A stretch of 64,000 bases of DNA from Marthasterias glacialis. Taxonomy: Eukaryota > Echinodermata > Asteroidea > Forcipulatida > Asteriidae. Position 1 is the stretch's first letter. Every line of letters starts with the position of its first letter. Both the position numbers and the translations under genes were made by a program. Below are positions 1 to 11,895 of the stretch, piece after piece. The notes under the pieces were generated by a model. The model was not told the DNA's origin and searched no databases. It worked only from the letters and a program-made list of their open reading frames with translations. The stretch lies in contig OU452227.1 in the NCBI GenBank assembly GCA_911728455.2, positions 10,759,110 to 10,823,109 on the forward strand, written 5' to 3'.

Positions 1-3000
1 GGGTGATCTGATTGACGACGATTTCTTTATCCTTCAGCTGGGAGTGGAGTTTGCGCAGTCGGGATATCCCGTCTGTCAATGGCCAAGGTGATTCAGCACA
101 GGCGTTGAAGAGACTGGTGAAGGTAACGTCAGAAGGAGTCAGGCCTCGTTTCTTCATCTGTGATAAAAACACCACGTCAAGAGAAAATGTACCTTAAAAT
201 TTTTTGAAAACACCCTTTGTAATTTTACCCAATAAAATGACATAAATAAGAGACAGTTTCCATTGGTTAATGTTACAATATGAAACTCCGATAGTTCTGA
301 AACTACTGGTGGCCTTGGGGAAAATGACAACTGATTTTTTTCATTTTTTAACATTAACACTTCAAAATCACCTAGAACTTTATTAAGGAAGTTTTTAACG
401 TTTGTAAAGTTCTTCTTTCAATGAATTTTTTCCTTTTTTTAAAAATAATTTTGTATGCTTTTTGCTTCATATCAGTGCTGTAGATGTTTTCACTTAGGAG
501 TAAATAAACTATCATTATGAACCCCTCCGACTCAAAAACGTTTACACTTAAGGATTTAAATGTAACCGACGTCAAACCTTTCATGTACTTATTTCAATAA
601 TTTGGTTCAACGCGACTCTGGAGTGCCAGCCAGAAATGAGTGCAAGCTAGCCAAGCTATGTGGATAGAGATGTTTCCCACCTCATTGTACAGCTTGAAGG
701 CTTTCTTGGTGTAGCCCTCTCTCCCGCATGCTCCAATCAACACATTGTAGTTGAATTCTGTGGGTTGTACTCTGTCTTCTTTCAGCATACGGATTTCAAG
801 CATGTCAATGGCCTCCATGAGCTACACAAGGAAAAATTGAAATAACTCATGTTGGTATTTCAAACAGAATTCTACTCATCTTTAGAATACAGCCGATTAT
901 AACAAAAATGTTCCTTGTTCAACAACCAATTCTTCCCCCCCCCCACGACAGTTGTCAGTTATTTCTGCTAACATTTGACTTTGGAATTAATCCTTCCCCA
1001 GAGCAATGCAGCATGCAATCATCAGAATTCTGAAGACAATCTTATTGATCAAAATATACAGTTCTCCCAATGTCATTTCAAGGAGGCACTGTGGTTTTCT
1101 GTTGAAATTCTTTAAATTGTGAACCCAACATTGTTATAGAAAGAATTTGTGACAAAATTTTGCTCATTGGCTTATTGCCATGAACTGACACAACAATGCA
1201 TCACTAAAGAAAAGAACGTGTACGAGAGCGAAATATCCTAAATTCTGTCGGCTTTTTGTGCATAAACTAATTGCAACAGTGAGGTTTCTGCCTGACATGA
1301 CATCACTTTTGCTCATAAATTCTGTCACATTAGTATATAGAACAAAAAGGCACCAAAATACTCTTGAAAATGGCGAAATGAAAATTGAAAATAAGGTTAA
1401 ATGAGACACAATAGGTGCATTTCGAAGAATTGCATTACACAATATTAACCATTACATTTCACAGGTCCTTTAAACCTAAATCCCTAGGTGTCTTTGCTAG
1501 AAATCATACCAAATCCGCCAAAATCAATCAATTGTTGGACAGTCAATATGCAACTGTACGGAATCAATCGTAATCAACCAATGCACTTCATACTAAAAAT
1601 ACTTTCAAAATGTTCCAAAGGGCTAAAAGACCAACTCCATCAAAATCAACCAGGATTTCAGCTGCTGAAAGACCAACTCCATCAAAATCAACCAGTGGTT
1701 CAACAGGGCTGAAAGACCAACTCCATCAAAATCAACCATGATTTCATCTGCTGAAAGACCAACTCCATCAAAATCAACCAAATGTTTCAATCTGGTGGTG
1801 TACTGGATCAATCAAAATCAAGCAAAACTAGCCGACTGATTTTGATGGATTTGGTAATGTTAGGCAAACTGCCTTGACCATTATGTCATGTCAAAGTTTG
1901 TATTTAACAAACAATAGACCAACTGAAAATATACCTGTCGAGACCCATTTCAACATTTTTTCCAGTTTATGTCATTTAAAAATTGCTCTCCGGGAATGCC
2001 CACAAAATCAAGCCTTGCGGCTCATGATGTATTACATGTTACGTCACTTGTGGAACAAGAAATGCTAAGAAATACTTGTGCTACCACAACAGTGCATGTA
2101 ATAAAATTCAGGCATTCTGTGGCCCCTCCTTGTGCCACCAGTGACTTTATCACATCATGAGCAAGGCCCGTTTTTGTGGGTATTCCCGGAGAGTATTATT
2201 CTAAATGAAATAAATTGGAAAAAACATATAAATGGGATAGTAACAGGTATGTTTTCAGCTGATTTATTATTTATTAATTCCAAATTTTACACGGCTACCG
2301 AACAAGGTACTGCTGGTTCTTTTCGGTGCTACAAACACTCTTACAAAACCGGTGCTACAGCAAACCTTTACAGGCTGTTATTCTCACGTGTAAAGTATTT
2401 TTTTCTACTTGAATGAAAGCGATGAATCACCTTTCCTTCTTTGACCAGTTTCTTCATCCGGTTACCGTACCAGATTGGGGTGTTACGTCTGCCGGGAGGT
2501 TTAAAAGCGGGTGGCTTCTTTTCGTCATCACTGTCCACCTCCATGTCAAAACGATCTCCTTTAACTTTAAACTGGATGAAGAATAAAAAAAATCCTTTAA
2601 ATATGGGAATAAAAGAGTGGTGACGAGGTCTTACTTGGCCGTTTAAAACCGTCAGTGTCGCGGCCTTTATCGCACGACCGCAACACTGTAAGGTTTTAAA
2701 TGGCCTATTAAGACCGAGTCACCACTCTTATCACCATATTCCCATTCATAAATGTCCTTTTATTGTTAAGAAATAAAATATCAAAAAAAGCATAGATCGA
2801 CACAACAAACCTTGCTCTCTTTGCAATGATTTTTGCTGTAACGTTACGTTCAGGAGCACAGGTTTGCACTACGGGTCTGTTTCGCGCCTCTTCATACATG
2901 TTTTCTAGTGTAAGAGTATCAAAGCAGGAAACCAGACCAAGATAACTGGTCTTAAACAGCTCCAGCCGTGTCTTTATCAGCCGCTTAATACCAGGTAAAC

Positions 3001-4160
3001 ACAGTCATGTGACCACCTTTCAACCAATAGGAATGACTAAACTGTCATGGGTATTTATGAAGTAGAACTCATAATTGTGTTATTTTGAAGAATCGGAAAA
3101 CTGTATTTATTACAGCATTCCAGATATAATTGATGAAATTTGGTTCTCAACTGTTGTTAACTTAACTCCAATTGTATAAATTTTATACCCAATGTATTAA
3201 AATGTTACACATTGATGGATATATAAACAATCTATTATCTCACACTTGAGAAATTAATATTTGCCTTAATTCAAATAGTATAGACAACAATTATTAATCA
3301 ACCATAATCTTCCCAAATCCTTCTACATCCCCCTCCCCAAACTGAAGGATTCAGAAGGACTGAAGGTTGTAGGCCCAAATAACATTGGTTTTATCACTGG
3401 GTCAGGCATTCCAATCTTATCTAAGTCCAAACATGTTGGTGTGAAGTGACATAGGAGAGGAGGATAGTGGAGGATTGAGGTCACCTGTAGCCAAAAAGGC
3501 CTAGGGAGTAAGGGTTAATGAAGATTGTTCAATAACACAAACTGACTGCTAGATTGAGCCAAGAATGAAATAACATTTCAAATAAAGAACTACCTAAAGG
3601 TAAGATTAAGACAATTCTTAGAAATTTACACTTCCAAGATTTACCAAATTTCTCACCTTCTTTTTATACTTATTTGTTAAAACACCGAACGTGTCTTCCG
3701 GTTTCAAATCTTCAAACAGCTCCTTCTCCTCCTCAATCTCCTCCTCAGTGAGAACCCTCGAGGTGTACCTCTTCTCTGGGGTGTATTGCCTCTCATACTC
3801 ACTCAGTATTGCATGCTCCCTCTCTTGGTCAATCCGGTACTGAGGTTTCGGTGCAAAGCTCCTGTCAGCAAAACCTCTTGTGAAGGGCGGACGGCATGAT
3901 GAGGTTTCACTAGTTTTTAAAAACACTATTGATGCGGGGAGGCTCAGATGAGTGGGCACAGGGGAAGAGAATGACACGGGCGAGGCTAGTGGCCTTGATG
4001 TCGTGAGTGCCCTTGACGACAAAGCAGAAAGATTACTCTGAAGGAGTTTGTGATGTCGTAATGACACCCTAGAGGACTGATAAGCCAGTCTCAGAAACTT
4101 GAAGCTTGCAATGCTGTGGCATTTCATACAACACACATGATGGCAAAATTGAGTGAACAT
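1..4160 (-). CDS. PTCD1: PTCD1-like mitochondrial pentatricopeptide repeat protein (5' part; 3' end outside window)
   Basis: Four coding exons on the minus strand: 4160-3657, 2571-2431, 821-681 and 157-1 (cut by the window edge). All visible junctions are GT-AG and the first three exons are whole codons (168, 47 and 47), so the frame stays open. The N-terminus is Arg/Ser/His-rich with few acidic residues, as expected of a mitochondrial targeting sequence. It is followed by an acidic stretch ending in [14 protein letters not shown]. Exon 2 carries [18 protein letters not shown]. Exon 3 carries a PPR helix pair ([20 protein letters not shown]). Exon 4 carries [20 protein letters not shown] followed by AESPW. 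These match my memory of animal PTCD1, a matrix protein tied to mitochondrial leucine tRNAs and 16S rRNA/ribosome assembly (family knowledge). The start ATG has A at -3. The N-terminal region diverges quickly in this family, so an extra 5' exon is possible. Confidence 0.87.
2603..2745. mobile_element. Hairpin/TIR MITE (family A), in PTCD1 intron 1
   Basis: The two ends are imperfect inverted repeats: ATGGGAATAAAAGAGTGGTG on the left and its complement, with small gaps, ending CACTCTT..ATATTCCCAT on the right. The interior is also largely self-complementary (cgcggcctttatcgc / gcgaccgcaa). A second copy of the family is at 51271-51436. The element ends about 30 bp upstream of the 3' splice site of PTCD1 exon 2. 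Confidence 0.75.
3345..3495 (-). repeat. Dispersed repeat R1 copy
   Basis: This reads as the reverse complement of copies at 12757-12925, 14230-14373 (partial) and 62276-62470. The shared core includes GGTGTGAAGTGACATAGGAG, GGAATGCCTGACCCAGT and a GGAGGATTGAGGTCACCTGTAG end. It lies in PTCD1 intron 1. I see no clear terminal inverted repeats, so the class is unknown. Confidence 0.7.
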
Positions 4161-5065
4161 GCTGATGATAATACATGTGCCTTAGGCTGTCACTGAGCTG
4201 AAGAAGTCTGTCTTGTCTTTTGTACGTTGCATGCTAAAAACACCCCAGGTGTGAAAGTAATCAACTTTTGATGCATGAAATTTACCTGAAAGTAGGAAAT
4301 ATGCAAAACAAAAACTGAAATAAAACTTGTGCATGTACACTCACTCATTTTCAGAAATGGCTTAGCGAATGCTTCTTGAAAATAAGATGAACAGGATACC
4401 AGTCAGGCTTGGGAGGGGCCAACTACACTCCTTGCCTTAGTCCAGTCCAGAGGCAGAAAGTTGACACTTTACAATTGACACCAAGTCAGAAAGGCTAGTT
4501 TTTATAACTGTACCTAGCCCCATTACACAACCCAGTAGTGTGGCACAGTTTTTCAAAAACAGTGCCACACTTACTAGTGCCTTGTGTAACAGTGGCTTAT
4601 TCATAAAACTTTTTATGTACTTGTATTTAAACTACTGATATAAATAGTAATGAATAATACAATTTAGTTTTTATTTGTTAACAAAACGCCACTTCAAAAA
4701 CATTCAGAGCATTATTCGGTTGCACTATTAAGCATCCATTTGGTGCTTGATATGTGACAGGGAGTAACCCCTCCCCCCCCCTCGTATTGTGTCGTCGTTG
4801 TGTTCTGGAAATCTCTGGAATTTTTTTCAGGATTTTAGGAGGGGTACTTCAGTACAAGAGGGGAAGAGTGTGTTAGAGTATGGGAGTGCCTGTGCTGTAA
4901 TAATGCACCGTTTGAGAGATGATCATCAAGTTCTGCACATCCAAACCTCTCAGGCATCATTCCAAACCGTCACTCTGAACGACCTCATTTGAACCCATGC
5001 ACCCAGCAGTGCACGGCTTTCTTCGGAATTTGATTATTTTTAAAGAAAATAATTAATTTTGATGT
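4161..5065. other. Intergenic, upstream of PTCD1; contains a dispersed repeat
   Basis: I see no coding sequence here. The first few hundred bases upstream of the PTCD1 start probably hold its 5'UTR and promoter, but I recognise no defined element. At about 4735-4895 there is a repeat related to 38996-39155; the shared blocks are GTGCT(T/C)GATATGTG, TTGTGTTCTGG and GTACAAGAGGGGAAGAGTGT. Confidence 0.5.
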
Positions 5066-5067
5066 TT

Positions 5068-5515
5068 CAGGTTAGACCCAGTAACTGGGGCGCTATACTC
5101 CTTTTTTCTTTTTTTTTTGACTTTATCGGTCGTACTAGCACCCCAGTCCGGTATATGTGTTGGCGCTGTGACAAAGCGGATTTAAAACAAATCTGTGATA
5201 CCCTGTTCAACAAAATCGCCAAAATTACGACAAAGACTCAACAAAATTGCTTGAAAATTGCCTACTGCCTACTGGCTTCTCAAGACATCAAAGATGAAAT
5301 AAAATGCATTTAATTGTACTCCAAATTGATGATTTTTTAGCCCACTAAGACCAAGAGTGCAGCCGTTACAATCTTCCTTTTACTAGTCACGTGACACTCA
5401 ACGATTATTGTTTTATTATGTGTAAAAAGTCATATTAACGCTGCAAGGTTTCGCTGCTGCCCTGACTTGCATATTGTTTTGCGCAGTCAATGCAGGATAC
5501 ACAGCATGCAACCCA
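5068..5515 (+). repeat. Dispersed repeat X, left part
   Basis: This matches 30455-31040 over its length: TAGACCCAGTAACTGGGGCG, then a T-rich loop and an inverted GCACCCCAGTCCG, then TTGAAAATTGCCTACTG, a GATGATTTTTTAGCCCACTA block and the arm TGCGCAGTCAATGCAGGAT. The other arm of that terminal hairpin appears at 6358-6392, separated by the long-TIR element at 5558-6272. Confidence 0.7.
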
Positions 5516-5557
5516 CACTGTATAGTTCAGAACCTACCTAACCTAGTTCCGTGGCCT

Positions 5558-6272
5558 TGTTCCGTCCCAACTTGACAATCGCCCCAACTATAGTTGGGAC
5601 TGGTCCCTACTTGAGTGTTACAGTTGGGGCGCCCCAACTATAGTTGGGATTGCAGTAAATACAGAGTACCATTGGAGCAGTACAATATCTTAAGTATGTG
5701 GACATGGAGGCAACATTAGCGACCCCCCAGAATGTGATATGTCCGCACAAATGGCAACACAATACTGAAAGTGTTAACGACAATGTTCATTTCTTCAATT
5801 ATTTTAACGAGATGGACAAGAATAAGAAATAAAATAATAATGGTACGAAATTATTAAGACCACTTTATTCTAGTACTTGATAACATTTTGAGACGAATTA
5901 GAATTTTGATTTTCCGAGAGAAGGGAAATTAAATCCGTACTTTGGAGACTGAAAACGTCACTCCCTGTCATATTGTGTCAGCCGTCAGTAACCCTCTAAA
6001 AAAAAAAAGACACTTGTAACCCACATGTTCTGTACATAATTAATTATGACGGGTTAGCAGCCCAGAAGACCGATACTACTATCAACCATGGAGGAAGGAA
6101 CTCCATGTATCAACCAAAGGGCCTTTTCCAGACCTCGTCTTTGGCTCCAGCTACGCTTTCGTGTAGAGCTGCACGGGCGATCCCAACTATAGTTGGGGCG
6201 CCCTAACTGTAACACTCAAGTTGGGACCAGTCCCAACTATAGTTGGGGCGATTGTCAAGTTGGGACGGAACA
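5558..6272. mobile_element. DNA transposon derivative with ~95-bp terminal inverted repeats
   Basis: The left end (5558-5652) and right end (6178-6272) are long inverted repeats beginning TGTTCCGTCCCAACTTGACA. Each arm itself contains two copies of the perfect palindrome CCCAACTATAGTTGGG. The interior is about 525 bp with no convincing ORF, so the element is non-autonomous. Flanks share GCCT/GCCTT, a possible short target-site duplication. It splits repeat X, indicating a later insertion. Confidence 0.8.
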
Positions 6273-7860
6273 GCCTTATTGAATATGGTCATGATTGCTG
6301 AGTGGACATGCTCTGCCTGTCTACATATACACTATAGCCCTTGTGAGGGTCGTTAACACTACACAGCTGGTATCCTGCGTTGACTGCGCAAAGTCTATGC
6401 GGCACTTCTGAAGGGGCACCAAGGCCAAGACCAAACGGACGGGCAGCAGGCAGGGGCAGGGCAGCGCCAACATTACACAGGCAGGCAGGCCATCCCACAG
6501 ATCCAGGGCCTACGGCCTCCGTGTAGCATGGTTTGTTTGGACGTCAAATGTTCAGAATTAATCAATGATTTTTATGAAATAATCAAGGTCTCTTGTTAAA
6601 GATGTTAAGCTTGACTCTTACTTTCCCGTAAACATGTTATATGTGCCATAAATTAATTAAAAAGGTGTACTTACGACGAGACACAAATACACCGAACATG
6701 CTGGTCGGCCATACATATTGTCATAAGTTTCACCAGCAGCAAGTAAGCGCCAGACTGTCCTACGTGGAAAGTGATATATATGTCGCCTGGTACCCAGTCT
6801 CATCGAGAAACTTACTCATCCCCGAAGTTTACAGATATAAACCTGTTATGTCAACGTGAAGACGAGCAACAATTATTTGAAGCGAGGTTGAAAACTAAAA
6901 GCTTGTCGTCCGCTTAATTTTTTAAAGAAAATATTCGAACCTAAAATTGTACCCAAAAATTATGGTGAAAAATTAAGAGGTATAAATAAACCTTGCATTT
7001 TTAACAAAATTTAGGCAGATTTTCAGGTGTAATATTTTGCTCTAAAATGACACAGTATAAACTGCTGATGCCTTTTTACAAGTTGATCATGAGTTAATAT
7101 TTGCATAATTTTAGAGAAAAATGGTTCTTTGAAATATGAATTTAATTTTGCTAAAACAAATCAATAGTTTGATGAATAAGAGAAATGTCTTGGTAAGTGA
7201 TTAAAAATGACACCAGTAAGGTTGCCCGCTTCTTTAAAAAATATTTTCATCAAAACGAACCCATCATTTTTGGCCAATAATATTTATGTAAAAGTTTGTT
7301 ACATTCCCGAATAGTTTTTTTAAAAAGTGGAACCCTGAAAATGTTGGCCAAAAAATTGAAAATGTCCACGCAACTAGCTTCAATGTAAATTGTTTTTGAT
7401 TTGTCTTGGTCAAATAAATAACAATAATGATAACAATAATAATAATTGAATTTAAATTTCTTTTATTGGATTTCTGATCAAAAACTGACTGTACAAATAT
7501 TTACAAATATTTCTCATGATCCAACAATGAACCAGCATCAAAATGTTGGGGGAAAAAAAACACAAATTGTACACCGTTTACTTAATCTATTGAGAGAATA
7601 ATTACATTTGCTAAGTTACTTTGAAAAAACAAAAATGAATACTCAAATGCACAGACATCGTTACATACTTTCTTCTATTCCAACTGTTCCCAACCCATAC
7701 CTAAAAAACATGCAGTACAAATATAGTTCCGGGTACATTTTTACATTTCTGGGTGAATACAACATACATTTGGGGGTAAATATAATATATTTTGGCATGA
7801 TATATTATACTTTCCCAGCAGGAAATGTAAATCAGTTTGTCTTGAAAGAAGTGCCATACT
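6273..7860. other. Intergenic AT-rich sequence
   Basis: It starts with the displaced arm of repeat X (6358-6392, CAGCTGGTATCCTGCGTTGA). The rest is AT-rich with no coding exon that I can support. Short ORFs such as 6641-6859 and 7608-7889 show no recognisable domains. Confidence 0.5.
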
Positions 7861-7863
7861 CAA

Positions 7864-8053
7864 GGGCCCAATTTCATACAGCTACTTAGCAGAAAATACT
7901 GCTTAGTAAACTTCTTTGCAAAGCACAACAAATGAGTGAGTCACAACTATGTCAACTTTATATAGTTTTGGCTGGTTACCTCCTTCTGCTAAGCAATGTT
8001 TTTCTGTGCTTAGCAAGTTTTTGTGCCTAACAGGCTTTTATGAAATAGGGTCC
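7864..8053. mobile_element. MITE family D (GGGCCCAATTTCAT ends)
   Basis: Ends are GGGCCCAATTTCATACAGCT and its inverted counterpart TATGAAATAGGGTCC. The length is about 190 bp and inner arms (GCTTAGCA / TGCTAAGC) continue the inverted symmetry. Other copies are at 9166-9355, 34774-34967, 43948-44138, 45494-45814 (interrupted), 46283-46365 (truncated) and 60478-60675. Confidence 0.8.
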
Positions 8054-8960
8054 AGATCAACAAAAATAGTTAACTAGATATTCGAATGCTGCAGGGATTT
8101 GTATTTATTTAATCCCCGCTTTTTCTTTTCATTGCTTGTATGTTCACTTATTCCAAGGCAACAAAAGAAAATCCTGAATTCAAATGAAAACAATCCTGCC
8201 AAATCACAAGCCGCTTAGTTTATCGATAGTTCCGCATAAATGCCATCTTTACCGGCAACTCAGGTTTTTGCTTTGAGCTGCGTCAAGCATTCTAATTTGT
8301 CAACACAGCCTAGTGGTTCACAAACCAATCATGCAAGGAATTAGACAAGCTCCCATGTGATTTATGCTTTAGTTGTGCAATCATTTTAAAAAATAAATCA
8401 TTGCCTGAAAGATGGCTGACTTCACACTGTGTGACATCAAGTGGGAGCTATCTACACACGTTACCCAACATGTATTGTACCAACAGTTTAAAATTATAGT
8501 TAATACAGAAGCATCACTTACAAGAAGTTAAAAGGTAGAAGATATTATTCTTTGGCATGGCATTACGGCAAGGTGAATGTAAATAAACAGAATCTACTGA
8601 AGGGCAGATTTAAACTACACAACTTTACAGTACAGACAGCATTTAACCTTTTCGATTAGAATAAACTGACACATACTTTTTGATAATTTCAGCTTTCCAT
8701 GCCAGTACTCAGGAAAATAAGAATAGAATCAAGCCCAACTTTAAAACACTAAATTTGTACACAGCAAAACAGTTGTATGGTGTTCAAAATATCAAGAACA
8801 AACATTGTTTGAAGATTGGAAGTGTTCAGTACTTCCAATGCAAAAACTAAATCTTTTCAACACAGTTCAATCATGGGACGGACCCTAAGCTTTCCTAAAT
8901 CCACTCAACTCCTTAGGAGTATGCAGCACCGGCAGCCAAATAGGCACACAGGTTGCAAAT
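8054..8960. other. Intergenic, no gene seen
   Basis: AT-rich single-copy-looking sequence between two repeats. No exon or motif could be supported. It could belong to a long Galpha-v 3'UTR, but nothing in the sequence proves that. Confidence 0.4.
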
Positions 8961-9160
8961 ATTTCATACAAGGTACCCATTTACTCCTGGGTGATGAGAG
9001 GCAATTTACTCCTGGGTGATGAGAAGCTATTATAATTAAGGGTCTTGCCCAAGAATATAAGTGTCTTGACCGGGATTCAAACCAGCATTCCAATGACTCA
9101 GCCACCAGCACTTGAGATTGGTGCGCTGGACCTCTCAGCCATGGCAAGTCACAGTGCACA
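8960..9160 (-). mobile_element. tRNA-headed SINE (family S1), minus strand
   Basis: On the minus strand it begins GCCATGGCTGAGAGGTCCAG (A-box-like), followed by a B box in TGGTTTGAATCCCGGTC and the S1 body 'ggcaagacccttaa...cccaggagtaaatgggtacc'. A 24-bp segment containing TTTACTCCTGGGTGATGAGA is tandemly duplicated inside the body. Confidence 0.7.
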
Positions 9161-9165
9161 GTGTA

Positions 9166-9355
9166 GGGCCCAATTTCATAGAGTTGCTAAAGCAGAAAAT
9201 AATGCCTAACACATTTCTGCTTTGCAAAAATGAGCAAGATACCCGTCACAAATTGTACACATGACATGGTGTTTTGGCTGGTAACCTAAATCTGGTAAGC
9301 ATAATTGATTATGTGCTTAGCTACTTTTTTTGCTTAAGCAGCTCTATATGGGCCC
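9166..9355. mobile_element. MITE family D copy
   Basis: Ends are GGGCCCAATTTCATAGAGTT and GCTCTATATGGGCCC in inverted orientation, with inner arms around GCTTAGC. It abuts the S1 SINE just before it. Confidence 0.78.
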
Positions 9356-9979
9356 TTATCATAATTGCCCACTTGAAAATCTCAGGTTTTCATTTTGATG
9401 CTGCTTTTAAAGCTATATAACACAAACACAAAAACACAACGAACGAAGGTAAACTTCGTCTGTGTGTTTGCTGCGTCTGTGTGTGACAACCTCTAAAAAA
9501 GAAAGTCAAATAATATCCTACATATTTACACCAACAAATCGAACAACTGACTTAAAATGGAAAAAACGCAGCATTGCATGTAGACATTAAACCGTCTCAA
9601 TACCTGTGGATTCTTACAGAAAAAAAACAACTCACTCAAAAATAAATCTAAACATTAAATTTAAACTTGCACAACAGCACTGCACCTACAGTTTCTGGAA
9701 TGTGTAGTATTTGGCATGGAAAACAAACTAATTTAAATTATTCTACACAATCGATATTCTCAATGGCAAGCACAGTAAATTTACACAACCCTGTACAGTA
9801 TTTACATATTAAAAATAAAGCATTGGGTACAACTTCATAAAAGGTGATCTCCTATCAACAATAAAAACTTGTCAAGTTCGATCTATTCCGACAAAACAAA
9901 TTCTAAAACTGATCACTCCAAACATGCCAAACATTTTCACAAAAGGTTGATTTAGCATCCAATAAAGATTGGTTTGTAC

Positions 9980-10242
9980 AATAGAGTGATCCATTAAGCC
10001 CCACCCCCTAAACATATTGACCAATCACAGCATTGGCTACAAGACTGTACACATGGGCAGCGCAATGTGCATCTCTTCAATGCCACGCTGCACAACATGA
10101 GTAGTGCGTGCTATAAGCATTCATGTTTACATTTTCCAAGAGGATTTTATCGTGTCTGACTTTTGTGGGACTTTCGGTGGCATAGCCAAGGCTGTGATTG
10201 GTCAACACGGAAGGAAGCAGGGCTTAATGGATCTTGGTCTAT
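9980..10242. mobile_element. MITE family C (GATCCATTAAGCCCC ends)
   Basis: The ends are AATAGAGTGATCCATTAAGC and the inverted GGCTTAATGGATCTTGGTCTATT. Inner arms are TTGACCAATCACAGC and GCTGTGATTGGTCAAC. Length is about 263 bp. Related copies: 28144-28406, 37037-37645 (interrupted) and 40951-41234. Confidence 0.85.
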
Positions 10243-10255
10243 TATCAACTTGTGG

Positions 10256-10627
10256 AGTGTCGTTGCCGAGCGGTCTAGTCAGCTGAACTTAAGTTCTGTA
10301 GTTTACAGAATGTGGGTTCGAATCCCCGCCTGGCCAGTCGCGACACTTGTGTCCTTGAGCAAGACACTTTACAATGATTGCTTCGTCCTTCAGATGGGAC
10401 TTTAACCCAAAGATCCTGTGTACTAGGATTGGTGGTGCACAAAAAAGAACCCAGAACACTTAACATAAAACAGTAGGGGGTTTACCCCGGTGTTTCTGGT
10501 TCACATAGCAAGCACCTTTTAAATCTACAGGTTTCCTCAGGCTTCCGAGCTACAGTAATTAAATTCGCTTTTGAGGCATCCTTGGTTTCATTACCAGAAA
10601 TCTAACAATAATCATAATAATAATAAC
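10256..10627 (+). mobile_element. tRNA-headed SINE (family S1), plus strand
   Basis: The head starts GTGTCGTTGCCGAGCGGTCT, close to a tRNA-Leu A-box region, and has the B box GTGGGTTCGAATCCC. The body CTTGTGTCCTTGAGCAAGAC follows, and the 3' end is an AATAATCATAATAATAATAA tail. The long variable arm implied by the A-to-B spacing fits a Leu/Ser-type tRNA ancestor. Confidence 0.85.
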
Positions 10628-11080
10628 TTTACACTAAATAATTATGTGCAACATACATCATCTGATGATGAAATTAATAAGTTTACTTCTGTATATAAAA
10701 AATGTGAAACTTTGTTATTCCAAAAAGATAAGAGCAAACTGCATCACACAGAAAAATTTCCCACAAAAAGACTTCCAAAAATGACTTGTTGACAATAAAC
10801 GCTTGTCAAAAGCCTGTTGATGTTGAAATCTTTAAAAGGGCCCCGAACGAATTACTTTAGGATATGTTTCTTCTGATGTTTCTGCAATCAGGGAGTTTTT
10901 GTGCAACAATCTGGGAGATATTTAGAATTACATTCAACACAATAGGGAAAAAAAGTTTCCATTATCAGGGAGATTTTCAGACGTGTTCATCAGAACATGA
11001 AAAGATTGGTTTATTTTCAGAGAGCTTTCTGCGGAATCAGGGAGAGTTGGCAGCTCTGCATTATACATTGGCATGGAAAT

Positions 11081-11706
11081 ATCGTCACCGGTCCCACGAA
11101 GTAACACAAATGTCAAAACGTGTACAAAGAACGTTTCGAGATATTTGCATTTTAAAAGAAGCTAAATTCAAAACTCAAAATGCTGCAGTACTAAAACTTT
11201 CTTGTGCAGTTTAAAAACCTGTTTTGTTAAGAGTTAGACCTTTTCAATATCATAATACAAAATCATTGATCAATTGTCACAATTATTCGTCAAACATGCC
11301 CGTCTGTTCGTGAAAAAGCAAAATCACGATGGCCTATTTTTGTCCCCATCTTTAGTGTATACTTTTACATAGTGAAGGTCGCGCAAGTCACATGATCACG
11401 TGCGTGCTGACATTTATGTCACTTTAAGAGAATGCAAATATGACTTGACCTACATGCCGGTCAAATTTTATACAATGAGTTTTGCACATGTTTAGGGATT
11501 CGTGTCTCTTCATGAAAACGCAAAATGTAATTACTTATGGTGTTCAATTACCAATTCATGTAATTATGAAATTAAGCATATTTTTTGATTAAGCATTAAT
11601 TTGGAATGGCTTAAAATCATTTCTTAAGGCAAGAAGTGAACAAATCTCAAAAATGTAGAAAACATTATCTTTGACATTTGTGTCTCTTCGTGGGAACGGT
11701 GACGAT
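11081..11706. mobile_element. Probable TIR element
   Basis: The left arm ATCGTCACCGGTCCCACGAAG is inverted at the right end as CTTCGTGGGAACGGTGACGAT. A further pair, AACACAAATGTCAAA / TTTGACATTTGTGTC, lies just inside. The interior has no recognisable transposase. No target duplication was identified. Confidence 0.6.
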
Positions 11707-11895
11707 ACACTATATGAGGTGCATCTTGGTGCTTTCTAAAACACCCTGGTTTGAACTTGGACACCCTGCTAATATTGTAATTAAATGTAAAAACAAAAGT
11801 ACTGCCATGCATACTGCATACCTTGCACACTGTAGTGAACGCTCTCTTTTTTTCAATTTACAGCAAATGTACATGTAGGCATCCCAATGCCATTT

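Noticed and set aside
1620-1800. CRISPR-like array (repeats of GACCAACTCCATCAAAATCA)
   Set aside because: Three to four short imperfect tandem units in a eukaryotic intron (PTCD1 intron 2). Spacer-like parts are similar to each other, so it is a simple tandem repeat.
10864-11214. 116-codon plus-strand ORF
   Set aside because: It overlaps the left arm of an inverted-repeat element at 11081-11706 and shows no protein-like motif.
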